Translations under genes and position numbers: made by a program | Part shown: in pieces, positions 24,132 to 33,050 of the stretch | Layout of the letters: each line of letters starts with the position of its first letter | Position numbering within the stretch: position 1 is the first letter of the stretch | NCBI RefSeq assembly: GCF_900104485.1 | Contig: NZ_FMXQ01000008.1 | Coordinates: forward strand, 186,001 to 250,000 | From: Bauldia litoralis | GTDB lineage: Bacteria > Pseudomonadota > Alphaproteobacteria > Rhizobiales > Kaistiaceae | Length of the DNA stretch: 64,000 bases | Direction of reading: 5' to 3' | The notes under the pieces: generated by a model | Told to the model about the DNA's origin: nothing | Database searches by the model: none | What the model saw: only the letters and a program-made list of their open reading frames with translations

Positions 24132-25004
24132 ATGGAATCCGAACCCAGAATCCGCTGCCGAGCGATCACGGAAGACGATCTCGATGGAGTGATCGCCCTG
24201 CTCATGCGCGGCTTCCCGATGCGCGATCGCGCCTACTGGGCGCGTGGTCTCGGCCGGCAGTCCGAGCGCATCGTGCCGGAGGGCGTTCTACGATACGGCT
24301 GCATGCTCGATCGGGGCGGCGAGGCGGTCGGCGTGCTGCTTGTGCTGTCCGGATCGGTGGAGATCGACGGCAGGACCGAGACCCGCTGCAACCTGTCGAG
24401 CTGGTATGTGGAGCCCGCGTTCCGGAGCTTCGCGCCCATGCTCGTGTCGGTGGCGCTGAAGAACAAAAACGTCACCTTCATGAACGTGACCCCGGCGAAA
24501 CACACCTGGCCGGTGGTCGAGGCGCAGGGCTTCGCGCCGTTCTGCCATGGCCAGTTCACCGCCTTTCCGTTTCTCAACCGGAGTCGAGGCGCTGTCCGGG
24601 TGAGCCGCGTCGATGCCGGCCAGACGCCGACGCAGTCCCTCGCATCGCCCGAACGCGACCTGCTGCGGGCCCATGCCGGCTATGGCTGCATCAGCCTTGT
24701 CTGCTCGACGCCGGATGGCGACGTTCCGTTCATCTTCCGGCCGTTCAAACGGTGGAAGGACCGGCTGCCCTGCATGCGGCTGATCTATTGCCGCGACATC
24801 GCGGATTTCGTCCGCTTCGCCGGACCGCTCGGCCGGCATCTGCTGATGCATGGCAGTCCCTGGGTGATCGTCGATTCCGACGGGCCGATCGACGGGCTGG
24901 TCGGCTTCTACCAGACCGAGAGCGGCCGCAAGTATTTCAGGGGGCCCAACAAGCCGCGGCTCGGCGATCTCGCCTATACCGAATTCGCCCTCTTCGGACC
25001 CTGA
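24132..25004 (+). CDS. GNAT-like acyltransferase family protein
   Basis: This 290-residue protein begins with a GNAT-type N-terminus (RCRAITEDDLDGVIALLMRG). A strand and loop follow (VGVLLVLSG, CNLSSWYVEPAFRSFAPML) that resemble the acyl-CoA site and the W-Y-V-x-P-x-x-R pattern of the fold. The C-terminal half (residues 170-290) is less recognisable and could be a second GNAT-like lobe. It is divergent from carrier 2 and 22 bases ahead of the ThDP-enzyme gene. An acyl transfer to or from a carrier-bound product is inferred; I do not recognise a characterised homologue. Confidence 0.6.
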   Translation: MESEPRIRCRAITEDDLDGVIALLMRGFPMRDRAYWARGLGRQSERIVPEGVLRYGCMLDRGGEAVGVLLVLSGSVEIDGRTETRCNLSSWYVEPAFRSFAPMLVSVALKNKNVTFMNVTPAKHTWPVVEAQGFAPFCHGQFTAFPFLNRSRGAVRVSRVDAGQTPTQSLASPERDLLRAHAGYGCISLVCSTPDGDVPFIFRPFKRWKDRLPCMRLIYCRDIADFVRFAGPLGRHLLMHGSPWVIVDSDGPIDGLVGFYQTESGRKYFRGPNKPRLGDLAYTEFALFGP

Positions 25005-25026
25005 CCCCCAGACAGGCACCCCCGCG

Positions 25027-26712
25027 ATGCATACGCCCCTGAAGACCCGGACCGCCGCCGAAGTTCTCGTCGACCAGCTCATCGCCAACGGCGTCGAGCA
25101 TGTCTTCTGCGTTCCCGGCGAGAGCTACCTCGGCGTCCTCGATGCGCTCTACGATCGCGACATCACCGTGACGGTCTGCCGGCAGGAGGGTGGGGCGGCG
25201 ATGATGGCCGATGCGATCGGCAAGGCGACCGGCAAGCCCGGCGTCTGTTTCGTCACCCGCGGGCCGGGCGCCACCAACGCGGCCGCCGGCATTCACATCG
25301 CCGACCAGGATTCGACGCCGATGATCATGTTCGTCGGCCAGGTCGACCGCCATGTCCGGGGACGCGGCGCCTTCCAGGAGATGGACTATCCGGCGGTCTT
25401 CGGCAGCATGACCCGGTGGACGACCGAGATCGACGACGCCACCCGCGTACCCGAACTCGTCTCGCGCGCCTTCCATGCCGCCACCGGCGGACGCCCCGGC
25501 CCGGTGGTGGTCGGACTGCCCGCCGACATGCTGCGCGAGCGCGTCTCCATCGACATCGCGCCGCCGTTCGAGCCGATCGAGGCGTCGCCCGGCAAGGCCG
25601 AGATGGCGCGACTCGAGGACTTGCTGGGCAAGGCCGAACGACCGCTGATGATCCTCGGCGGCACGCGCTGGACCGAGGACGCTTGTGACGCCGTTACGCG
25701 CTTCGCCGAGCGGCTTCATCTTCCGGTCGCCACCAGCTACCGGCGGCTGCCGCTCTTCGACCCGCTGCACCCCTGCTATGCCGGCGACCTCGGGCTCGGG
25801 CCGAACCCGAAGCTGATCGCGCGGGTCAAGGCGGCGGACCTCGTCATCCTCTGCAGTGGCCGGCTCGGCGATATTCCCTCGCAGGGCTACACCCTTCTCG
25901 ACATCCCCGGACCGCGTTGCAAGCTGGTCCATGTCCATCCGGCGTCGGAGGAACTCGGCCGGGTCTACCAGCCCCATCTCGCCATCCAGTCCGGGCCGGT
26001 GCGCTTTGCCGAGGCGCTGGAAACCATCGCCGCGCCCGGCGACATCGCCTGGCGCGCGGTGACCGACGCGACCCATGCCGAGTATCTCGACTGGACCGAA
26101 ACGGCGACTGACCAGCCCGGCGGAGTCAATCTCGGCGCGGTCATGGTCTGGATGCGCGACAACCTTCCGGTCGACACGATCCTTTGCAACGGCGCCGGCA
26201 ACTACGCCGCCTGGATTCATCGCTTCTACCGGTTCCGGCGCTTCGCCACCCACATCGCGCCGACCTCGGCGTCGATGGGCTACGGCATGCCGTCGGCGGT
26301 GGCGATGAAGCGGCTTCATCCGGACCGGACGGTGCTGTCCGTCAACGGCGACGGCGACTTCCTGATGAACGGGCAGGAGTTCGCCACGGCGGTCCAGTAC
26401 GACCTGCCGATCATCACCATCGTCTGCGACAACGGCATGTACGGCACCATCCGCATGCACCAGGAGCGGGAACACCCGGGCCGGGTGTCGGCGACCGACC
26501 TGCGCAATCCGGATTTCAGCGCCTATGCGCGTGCCTTCGGTGGCTTCGGCGTCACGGTCGAGAGGACCGAGGATTTCCCCGCCGCGTTTCGGGCGGCCGA
26601 GGACTCGGGCCAGCCGGCGATCATCCATCTCAGGATCGACCCGCAGGCGATTACCCCGTCGGCGACACTCGACGGCATCCGCGACCGCGCCCTGGCGGCT
26701 CGCCGGGACTGA
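25027..26712 (+). CDS. Thiamine diphosphate-dependent enzyme, acetolactate synthase-like
   Basis: This 561-residue protein has three domains. The N-terminal pyrimidine-binding domain has the catalytic Glu in VFCVPGESYLGVLDAL, then VTRGPGATNAAAGIHIAD. The central domain is around PLMILGGTRWTED. The C-terminal diphosphate domain has the ThDP signature SVNGDGDFLMNGQEFATAVQ, ending at ITIVCDNGMYG. No partner regulatory subunit gene is present, so it may be a dedicated pathway enzyme rather than biosynthetic IlvB. Possible reactions are acyloin formation or 2-oxoacid decarboxylation, which fits the aminotransferase encoded next to it on the other strand. The substrate is unknown. Confidence 0.88.
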   Translation: MHTPLKTRTAAEVLVDQLIANGVEHVFCVPGESYLGVLDALYDRDITVTVCRQEGGAAMMADAIGKATGKPGVCFVTRGPGATNAAAGIHIADQDSTPMIMFVGQVDRHVRGRGAFQEMDYPAVFGSMTRWTTEIDDATRVPELVSRAFHAATGGRPGPVVVGLPADMLRERVSIDIAPPFEPIEASPGKAEMARLEDLLGKAERPLMILGGTRWTEDACDAVTRFAERLHLPVATSYRRLPLFDPLHPCYAGDLGLGPNPKLIARVKAADLVILCSGRLGDIPSQGYTLLDIPGPRCKLVHVHPASEELGRVYQPHLAIQSGPVRFAEALETIAAPGDIAWRAVTDATHAEYLDWTETATDQPGGVNLGAVMVWMRDNLPVDTILCNGAGNYAAWIHRFYRFRRFATHIAPTSASMGYGMPSAVAMKRLHPDRTVLSVNGDGDFLMNGQEFATAVQYDLPIITIVCDNGMYGTIRMHQEREHPGRVSATDLRNPDFSAYARAFGGFGVTVERTEDFPAAFRAAEDSGQPAIIHLRIDPQAITPSATLDGIRDRALAARRD

Positions 26713-26739
26713 GCGGGGCAGGGGACTCCGGGCACCGGT

Positions 26740-27615
26740 TCAGCGGTGGGCGAAGTCCCAGTAGAGCTTGCGGGCCTTGGCGTAGAACGGGCCGGGCTGG
26801 AGTTCCCGGTCGTCGATCCGGGTGACCGGCATCGCCTTCGAGAAATTGCCGGTCGAGAAGATCTCGTCGGCCGCCTGGAAGTCGGCAAAGGTCAGGGTCT
26901 TCTCGATCACCGTGTTGCCGTCCTCGCGGAGCAGGCCGATCATCCGCTGGCGCGTGATGCCGTTCAGGAAGGTGCCGTTGGGAACTGGCGTGTAGACGAC
27001 ACCGTCCCTGGCCATGAAGACATTGGAATTGCCGAGTTCGGCGACGTTGCCCAGCATGTCGCGCATGACGCAGTTGGTGAATCCGCGACCATGGGCTTCG
27101 AGCATGGCGCGCGAGTTGTTGGGATAGAGGCAACCGGCCTTGGCCTTGACCGGCGCGGTCTCGTCGGTCGGGCGGCGGAAGGGCGAGAGCGTGATCGACA
27201 TGCCCTTCGGCTCAGGCATCGGCGCCTCGTACATGCACAGGCACCAGCGGGTCGATTCCGGATCGAAGCGGACACCGCCGCCGGGGCCACCCGCCTCCGC
27301 CCAGTACATCGGCCGGATATAGAGCGCCGCATCCGGATCGAAGCGGCGAAGACCCTCCTTGGCCAGCGCCATCCATTCCACCTCGCTGACCACCGGCTTG
27401 AGGCGGAGGTGGGTCGCGGACTGGTTGACCCGGGCGAAATGCAGGTCGAGGTCGGGGGTGACGCCCTCGAACGCCCGGCCACCGTCGAAGACCGCCGACC
27501 CGAGCCAGGTGCCATGGGTGCGAACGCCCATGATCGCGACGTTGCCCTCGTGCCAGTCTCCGCCGAAAAACGTCCAGGTCTTTGATGGCGCCGCGGTGAG
27601 GTTCTCGCTGGTCAT
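26740..27615 (-). CDS. Class IV aminotransferase, branched-chain aminotransferase-like
   Basis: This 291-residue PLP enzyme of fold type IV has the PLP lysine in APVKAKAGCLYPNNSRAMLE and the cofactor-binding VAELGNSNVFMARDG. FNGIT-type residues appear as GTFLNGITRQRM, and EIFSTGNFSKAMPVTRID closes the site. The length matches BCATs (about 290-310). The start is MTSENL at 27615, with GGAAGG ten bases upstream. It may supply or consume a 2-oxoacid used by the ThDP enzyme; this is inferred from adjacency, as the genes are convergent. Confidence 0.88.
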   Translation of the reverse strand: MTSENLTAAPSKTWTFFGGDWHEGNVAIMGVRTHGTWLGSAVFDGGRAFEGVTPDLDLHFARVNQSATHLRLKPVVSEVEWMALAKEGLRRFDPDAALYIRPMYWAEAGGPGGGVRFDPESTRWCLCMYEAPMPEPKGMSITLSPFRRPTDETAPVKAKAGCLYPNNSRAMLEAHGRGFTNCVMRDMLGNVAELGNSNVFMARDGVVYTPVPNGTFLNGITRQRMIGLLREDGNTVIEKTLTFADFQAADEIFSTGNFSKAMPVTRIDDRELQPGPFYAKARKLYWDFAHR

Positions 27616-27695
27616 CGCTCTTTTCCTTCCCACGCGTTGCGCGCGTTTGGCCTATTATGGGCCGATCGATAGTGTAGAGTCAGGTCGTCTTCCCC

Positions 27696-28625
27696 GTGCC
27701 GATAGATCCCCACGCCCGGCGCTTTCTCGACATGGTGGCGATTGCGCCATCGGCCGATCCGGCCCGCATGACCGTTGAGGAGCGGCGCGAGTCCTTTGTC
27801 AAGCTGATGGCGCTTTCCGGCTCGCAGGTCGCGGTCGGCGGTGTCGAGGATCGCACGATCCCCGGACCCGGCGGCCCGTTGTCGATTCGCCTCTACCGCC
27901 CCGTTTCCGACATGGAAGCCGCGCTGCCGGCCCTGGTCTTCTTTCACGGCGGCGGCCTGGTCGCCGGCAGTCTCGAGACCCATGACGCGCTCTGCCGGAC
28001 GCTCGCCGGAGAGAGCGGCGTCATCGTGATCGCCGTCGACTACCGCCTCGCGCCCGAGCATCCGTTTCCGGCCGCCATCGAGGACGCAAATGCGGCCACC
28101 GCCTGGGTGATGGCCCATGCCGCGTCGCTCGGCATCGACCCCGACCGAATCGCCGTCAGCGGCGATTCCGGTGGCGCCACGCTGGCGACCGTCGTCTGCC
28201 GCGAGGCGCGGGGCGGGGACGGGCCGGCGATAGCCCTGCAACTGCTTCTCTGTCCCGTGCTCGACCTGGTTGCCGAGACGCCGTCGCGGCAGGAATTCGC
28301 CAGCGGCTACCTTCTCGATCGGGCGATGATGCGGCGCGACCTCGAGCACTACGGCCCCTGCGATCCCCTCGACCCCCGGGTGTCGCCGCTGCGCGCGCCG
28401 GATCTCGCCGGCATGCCGCGGACGATCATTCATTCGGCCGAATTCGATCCGCTGCGCGACGAGGACCGGGCCTATGCCGAGCGCCTGATGCAGGCCGGTG
28501 TCGCGGTCGATCACACCTGCCATCCGGGGATGATCCATCATTTCTACGGGCTGACCGGAATCGTCCCCGCCGCCCGGACCAGCCTTGCGGCGATCTGCCG
28601 GGGGCTTGGCGACGCGCTGTCCTAG
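27696..28625 (+). CDS. Alpha/beta hydrolase fold-3 (HSL-type esterase)
   Basis: This 309-residue serine hydrolase of the hormone-sensitive-lipase family has the oxyanion motif VFFHGGGLVAGSLETHD, the nucleophile elbow GDSGGATLA, the acid in EFDPLRDE and the His in HPGMIHHFYG. YRLAPEHPFPAAIEDA is the family signature. The start is GTG 27696. No signal peptide is seen, so it acts in the cytoplasm. In this setting it could act as a thioesterase or esterase on the pathway product, but it may be unrelated. Confidence 0.87.
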   Translation: MPIDPHARRFLDMVAIAPSADPARMTVEERRESFVKLMALSGSQVAVGGVEDRTIPGPGGPLSIRLYRPVSDMEAALPALVFFHGGGLVAGSLETHDALCRTLAGESGVIVIAVDYRLAPEHPFPAAIEDANAATAWVMAHAASLGIDPDRIAVSGDSGGATLATVVCREARGGDGPAIALQLLLCPVLDLVAETPSRQEFASGYLLDRAMMRRDLEHYGPCDPLDPRVSPLRAPDLAGMPRTIIHSAEFDPLRDEDRAYAERLMQAGVAVDHTCHPGMIHHFYGLTGIVPAARTSLAAICRGLGDALS

Positions 28626-28638
28626 GCGCGCGACAGTC

Positions 28639-30453
28639 TCAGAGCCGGACCCGACCCGCGACGATGCGGGCGTAGAGGTCGCTATCGAGCCTTGCATAGG
28701 CTTTCTCGGTTGGATCGTCGAAATACAGCACGTCGGCGATGGCCTCCGGATCGAAGCCCTCGGAGGCCAGATGAAAGGTCTTCGGCTTGAACGTCTCGGT
28801 CACTTCGAGTTCCGCCCGGATACGCAGGAAGAGCGGCCGCGCATAGGCAGGCAGCCGGTCGTCGAGATGGGCGTGGAGGGTGGCGAGGTCGAAGTCGTCG
28901 GCAATCTCCAGCGCCGCCATGCCGGCGCGACCGTCGGCGCCGGGCACAGCGACGCCATAGACCTGCGCATCGAGGACGCCGGGGCAGGCGGCAATCGCCG
29001 CATGGACCTCCAGCGTCGAGACATTCTCGCCTTTCCAGCGAAACGAACCGCCGACGCGGTCGACGAAGTAGAAGAAGCCTTTCTCGTCCTGGCGCATCAG
29101 GTCGCCGGTGCGAAACCAGGCGTCGCCGGGGGCGAAGACGTCGCGCAGGACCTTGCCCTCGGTTTCGTCGTCGCTGGTATAGCCCTCGAAACGCGTGCCG
29201 CCATCGCCGATCCGGCCGATCGCCTCGCCGACCTCGTTGCGGGCGCAGCGGATGCAGAGGCCGGCGGTGTCGCGAACCGGGGCGTTGGCGTCGGCGTCGA
29301 AACGGACGATCGCCGCCGGGAAGCGATGGGCGAGATAGGGCGGGATCCGCCCGATCGAGCCCGGCTTGCCCTCGAGGTTGTAGAGCGAGAAGGTGCCTTC
29401 GGTTGCCGCATAGAATTCGAGAATCTGCGGGATGCGGAACCGCTCCTGGAACGCCTCCCACACATCGGCGCGCAGGCCGTTGCCACAGCACAGCCGCAGC
29501 CTGTGCCGCCGCTCGGCCGGGGAGGGGAGTGCTGCGTTCAGGTAGCGGCACAACTCGCCGATATACTGGAACAGCGTGCAGTCCCAGCGGACGATGTCGT
29601 TCCAGAATTCGCCGACCGAGAAGCGCTCGCGCAGGACCACGGAGCCACCGCCGACCAGCACGCTTGCCGGCGCCACGATGCCGCCGATGCTGTGATACAT
29701 CGGCAGGCAATCATACATGCGGTCGTCCGGCCCGACATCGGTCATCCCGGCGAACCAGTACGCCCAGGCCATGATCCGCCGATGGCTGATATTGGCGGCT
29801 TTCGGCAGGCCCGTCGTCCCCGAGGTGTAGATGCACAAGGCGCGGTCGGAGAGCGTCACCGGCCGTGTCTCGTCAGCCACCAGCGGCGCGCCGTCATAGG
29901 CGCCGGCGACCAGCGGCGTCAGGGTGCTGTCGCCCGCATCCGGCCCGCCGCCGATCGTCCAGGTTTTCGGGGCAGCATGGGTCAGTTCCGGCGACGCGAT
30001 GGCGGCGCGGTAGTCGTCGGCGACGACGAGATGCTTCGGCGCGACCACGCCGATGCAGTGGGCCAGAGATGCCGCCGTCAGGTTGGTGTTGAGCAGCGCG
30101 ACGACGCCACCGACCCGGCTGACGCCGAGCCAGAAGGCCATGTAGTCGGGGCAGTTCGGCATCAGCAGGCAGACGACGTCGCCGGGCGCGATCCCCTGGT
30201 CAAGCGCCCAGCGCGCATAGCGGCGCGACCGTTCGGCAAGTGCCGAGAAGCTGAGGCATTCGCGATCCGACAGGAGGGCAGGGGCATCGCCGAAACGCTC
30301 GGCCAGTTCGTCGATCACCACCGGCAGGGTGCGCAGCGGCGCGTCGTCGAGGCGAGCGGTCATTTCGAGCGCCCGCAGCCAGCCCTTCGACGATCCGCCC
30401 GGACTGGCGTCACGCGCCGGGCTGGGCGCGTCGCGGCTCATCGGAGTAGCCAT
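28639..30453 (-). CDS. Long-/very-long-chain acyl-CoA synthetase (FATP/FadD6-like)
   Basis: This 604-residue AMP-forming synthetase has the P-loop CIYTSGTTGLPKAANIS, EFYAATEGTFSLYNLEGKPG (the FATP-type A5 region), GDLMRQDEKGFFYFVDRVG, and a C-terminal FKPKTFHLASEGFDP. These mark the FATP/very-long-chain synthetase branch, not the aryl-CoA ligases. The start MATPMS at 30453 is preferred; upstream in-frame codons to 30540 are arginine-rich and unlike the family. It would supply acyl-CoA, perhaps for an acylated product. Its upstream region shares a motif with the carrier 1/dehydrogenase region. Confidence 0.88.
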   Translation of the reverse strand: MATPMSRDAPSPARDASPGGSSKGWLRALEMTARLDDAPLRTLPVVIDELAERFGDAPALLSDRECLSFSALAERSRRYARWALDQGIAPGDVVCLLMPNCPDYMAFWLGVSRVGGVVALLNTNLTAASLAHCIGVVAPKHLVVADDYRAAIASPELTHAAPKTWTIGGGPDAGDSTLTPLVAGAYDGAPLVADETRPVTLSDRALCIYTSGTTGLPKAANISHRRIMAWAYWFAGMTDVGPDDRMYDCLPMYHSIGGIVAPASVLVGGGSVVLRERFSVGEFWNDIVRWDCTLFQYIGELCRYLNAALPSPAERRHRLRLCCGNGLRADVWEAFQERFRIPQILEFYAATEGTFSLYNLEGKPGSIGRIPPYLAHRFPAAIVRFDADANAPVRDTAGLCIRCARNEVGEAIGRIGDGGTRFEGYTSDDETEGKVLRDVFAPGDAWFRTGDLMRQDEKGFFYFVDRVGGSFRWKGENVSTLEVHAAIAACPGVLDAQVYGVAVPGADGRAGMAALEIADDFDLATLHAHLDDRLPAYARPLFLRIRAELEVTETFKPKTFHLASEGFDPEAIADVLYFDDPTEKAYARLDSDLYARIVAGRVRL

Positions 30454-30530
30454 CGTGTCGACCTTGCTGAGCGTTTCGCGAACCGCTCGACAATGAGCCC
30501 GCCGGCGACGTGATTCAATAAGATCGCCGG

Positions 30531-30564
30531 TTTGAGTCAAATCTAAACTTAAACGTTAAGGTTA
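30531..30564. promoter_or_regulatory. Candidate shared operator upstream of the acyl-CoA synthetase
   Basis: The palindrome TTTGAGTCAAA lies at 30531-30541 and is followed by ATCTAAACTTAAACGTTAAG and GTTA to 30564. Read on the minus strand, the second part is TAACCTTAACG then TTTAAGTTTAGAT, a near match to 19162-19187, and TTTGAGTCA recurs at 19202-19210. The region to 30706 is AT-rich and holds no gene. Confidence 0.4.
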
Positions 30565-30706
30565 CCAGCAGCGAAAATCATATAAATATTGATTGAAATA
30601 GTAGTTCTCGCCACTGTCTGGCTGCGGGCATCGCCCTTGGCAAGTATCGCCGGGCCGATATCCGATGGCTCCGAAAGGCCGCCGCTTGCGGCCGGGAAGT
30701 GGCAGG

Positions 30707-32011
30707 ATGCGAAGCGAAACGATCGCAATTCACGGTGGCTATGACACCGATCCGGTCACCAAGGCGGTGACCGCCCCGATTTACCAGACCGTCGCCTATG
30801 AGTTCGACAGCGCCGATCACGGCGCATCGCTGTTCAACCTTGAGGTCGAGGGCTATCGCTACAGCCGGATCAGCAACCCGACCACCGAGGTGCTGGAGCG
30901 TCGCGTCGCGCTGATGGAGGGCGGTCTCGCAGCCCTTGCGGTCAGCACCGGCCAGGCGGCGCTGCACTATGCGCTGGTCAATCTCGCCGACCATGGCGGC
31001 AACATCATTTCCGTGCCGCAGCTCTACGGCACCACCCACACGCTTCTCGCCCATGTCCTGCCGCGGCAGGGGATCTCGGTCCGCTTCGCCGCGACCGACC
31101 GAGCGGAGGACATTGCCCCGCTCATCGACGACGACACCCGCGCCGTCTTCTGCGAAACCGTCGGCAATCCGGCCGGCAATATCTGCGACATCGAGAAGAT
31201 CGCCGCCGTGGCGCACAGCGCCGGCGTACCGCTGATCGTCGACAACACGGTGGCGACGCCGATCCTGCTGCGGCCGATCGAGCATGGCGCGGACATCGTC
31301 GTTCATTCGCTGACCAAGTTCATGGGCGGCCACGGCACGACGATGGGCGGCATCATCGTCGACAGCGGCAAGTTCCCCTGGACGGAGCATGGCCGGCGAT
31401 TCCCGATGTTCAGCGCGCCCGACGCCTCCTATCACGACATGGTCTATTCCGACGCCTTCGGCCCCGGCGCCTATATCGCCCGCGCCCGCAGCGTCTACCA
31501 GCGCACCACCGGCGCGGTGCTGCCGCCGATGAGCGCCTTCCAGCTTATGCAGGGCATCGAGACCGTGGCGCTGCGTGTCGAGCGGCATGTCGAGAATGCC
31601 AGACGGGTGGCGGAGTTCCTGCGCGACGATCCGCGCACGGCCTGGGTCTCCTATGCCGGTTTTCCCGAGAGCCCGTATCACGGGCTGGTCGACAAGTATC
31701 TCGGCGGCCGCGTTCCCTCGCTCCTGACCTTCGGCGCGCGCGGCGGCTTCGAGGGCGGCAAGGCCTTCTATGACGCGCTGACGCTGGTCAAGCGTCTGGT
31801 CAATATCGGCGACGCCAAGTCGCTTGCCTGTCATCCCGCCTCGACGACCCATCGCCAGATGACCGTCGAGGAGCAGCGGGGCGCTGGCATCACCCCGGAC
31901 ACCATCCGTCTCAGCATCGGCATCGAGCATATCGACGACATCCTCGCCGATATCGACCAGGCGCTGGACGCATCGATGGCGACTGACGAGACGGCACAGG
32001 CGGCCGAGTAA
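30707..32011 (+). CDS. metY: O-acetylhomoserine aminocarboxypropyltransferase (sulfhydrylase)
   Basis: This 434-residue PLP enzyme of the Cys/Met metabolism family has SETIAIHGGYDTDPVTKAV at the start, YSRISNPTTEVLERRVALME, and the PLP lysine in HSLTKFMGGHGTTMGG. The insert GKFPWTEHGRRFPMFSAPDA is typical of MetY rather than MetB or MetC, as is the length. It makes homocysteine from an O-acylhomoserine and sulfide. ATG 30707 has GGGAAG upstream and starts where homology begins; an in-frame ATG at 30665 adds an unlikely basic leader. The acyltransferase gene follows 16 bases later. Confidence 0.88.
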   Translation: MRSETIAIHGGYDTDPVTKAVTAPIYQTVAYEFDSADHGASLFNLEVEGYRYSRISNPTTEVLERRVALMEGGLAALAVSTGQAALHYALVNLADHGGNIISVPQLYGTTHTLLAHVLPRQGISVRFAATDRAEDIAPLIDDDTRAVFCETVGNPAGNICDIEKIAAVAHSAGVPLIVDNTVATPILLRPIEHGADIVVHSLTKFMGGHGTTMGGIIVDSGKFPWTEHGRRFPMFSAPDASYHDMVYSDAFGPGAYIARARSVYQRTTGAVLPPMSAFQLMQGIETVALRVERHVENARRVAEFLRDDPRTAWVSYAGFPESPYHGLVDKYLGGRVPSLLTFGARGGFEGGKAFYDALTLVKRLVNIGDAKSLACHPASTTHRQMTVEEQRGAGITPDTIRLSIGIEHIDDILADIDQALDASMATDETAQAAE

Positions 32012-32027
32012 CGGAGGCGAGAGACTG

Positions 32028-33050
32028 TTGTTTGTCGTGCTCAATCAGGATCTGCAAGGACATCCGATCAGCGGCGACGGGCAACTGGGCGACGCCGGTC
32101 GCCGGACGCTTGGCGCATCGGATACCGGCTGTCTTGAGATCGGGCTGGTCAACAACATGCCGGATGCCGCGCTACGGCCGACGGAACGCCAGTTCTCGCG
32201 ACTTCTCGCGGCGGCGGCCGGCAGGCATACGGTTCGGCTCCATTTCTACTCGCTCGACAGCATCCGCCGTGGCGACGAGGCCCGTGCCTATCTGCGGACG
32301 ACATATGGCGACCTCGCCGAACTCCGGTCGGCCGGGCTCGATGCCCTGATCGTGACCGGCTGCGAGCCGTGCGCGCCGCACCTGAGCGACGAGCCTTACT
32401 GGCAGGATCTTGCGGGCATTGTCGACTGGGCGGAGGACAACACGACCACCACCCTGTGGTCCTGCCTCGCCGCCCATGCCGCGGTGCTGCACATGGACGG
32501 CGTCGAGCGGCATCGCCTGGCGGACAAGCGCTTCGGGGTCCTGGATTGCGACGTGGTCTCGGACAGCCCGCTGGTCGCCGGCATCCGCTCGCCGTTCCGC
32601 GTATCCCATTCGCGCTGGAACGAATTGCGGGCGGACGAACTGACGGCCGCCGGCTACCGCATCCTGACGCGGTCCACCGCCGGCGACGTCGACATGTTCG
32701 CCCGGGAGCGGAAGAGCCTGTTCCTGTTCTTCCAGGGGCACCCGGAATACACCGCCTATTCGCTGATGGGCGAGTACCGCCGGGACGTCGGCCGCTACCT
32801 GCGCGGTGAAATGGCCCGCTATCCGGCCACGCCGCTCGGCTATTTCGACAGCAAGACCGAGCAGCGACTGGCCGCTTTCGGCGAGAAGGCGGCGGGGGCC
32901 CGCGATCCGGCTCTGCTGGAGGAGTTTCCGGGAAGCGGCATGCTGCGTCCCAGGTCCGTCCGCAGGCTGACAACGTCCGGTGTCGCCGTCATCCGCAACT
33001 GGCTGTCATCGATCGCCACGCGCAAGGGAGAAGGCGCATGGGCGTCATGA
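32028..33050 (+). CDS. Homoserine O-acyltransferase, MetA-type
   Basis: This 340-residue glutamine-amidotransferase-fold enzyme has LEIGLVNNMPDAALRPTERQF, characteristic of MetA proteins. The catalytic Cys146 is in TTLWSCLAAHAA, and His238 and Glu240 are in FFQGHPEYTAYSLMGE, matching the Cys/His/Glu of E. coli MetA. The acyl-specificity region reads TGCEPCAPHLSDEPYW, different from E. coli, so acetyl or succinyl use is not decided. The TTG start at 32028 has GGAGG ten bases upstream. It is co-transcribed with metY and overlaps the flavin reductase gene by 13 bases. Confidence 0.85.
   Translation: MFVVLNQDLQGHPISGDGQLGDAGRRTLGASDTGCLEIGLVNNMPDAALRPTERQFSRLLAAAAGRHTVRLHFYSLDSIRRGDEARAYLRTTYGDLAELRSAGLDALIVTGCEPCAPHLSDEPYWQDLAGIVDWAEDNTTTTLWSCLAAHAAVLHMDGVERHRLADKRFGVLDCDVVSDSPLVAGIRSPFRVSHSRWNELRADELTAAGYRILTRSTAGDVDMFARERKSLFLFFQGHPEYTAYSLMGEYRRDVGRYLRGEMARYPATPLGYFDSKTEQRLAAFGEKAAGARDPALLEEFPGSGMLRPRSVRRLTTSGVAVIRNWLSSIATRKGEGAWAS

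Noticed and set aside
25027-26712. Housekeeping acetolactate synthase IlvB
   Set aside because: No IlvN-type small subunit gene follows and the setting is a carrier-protein cluster, so only an IlvB-like call is justified.
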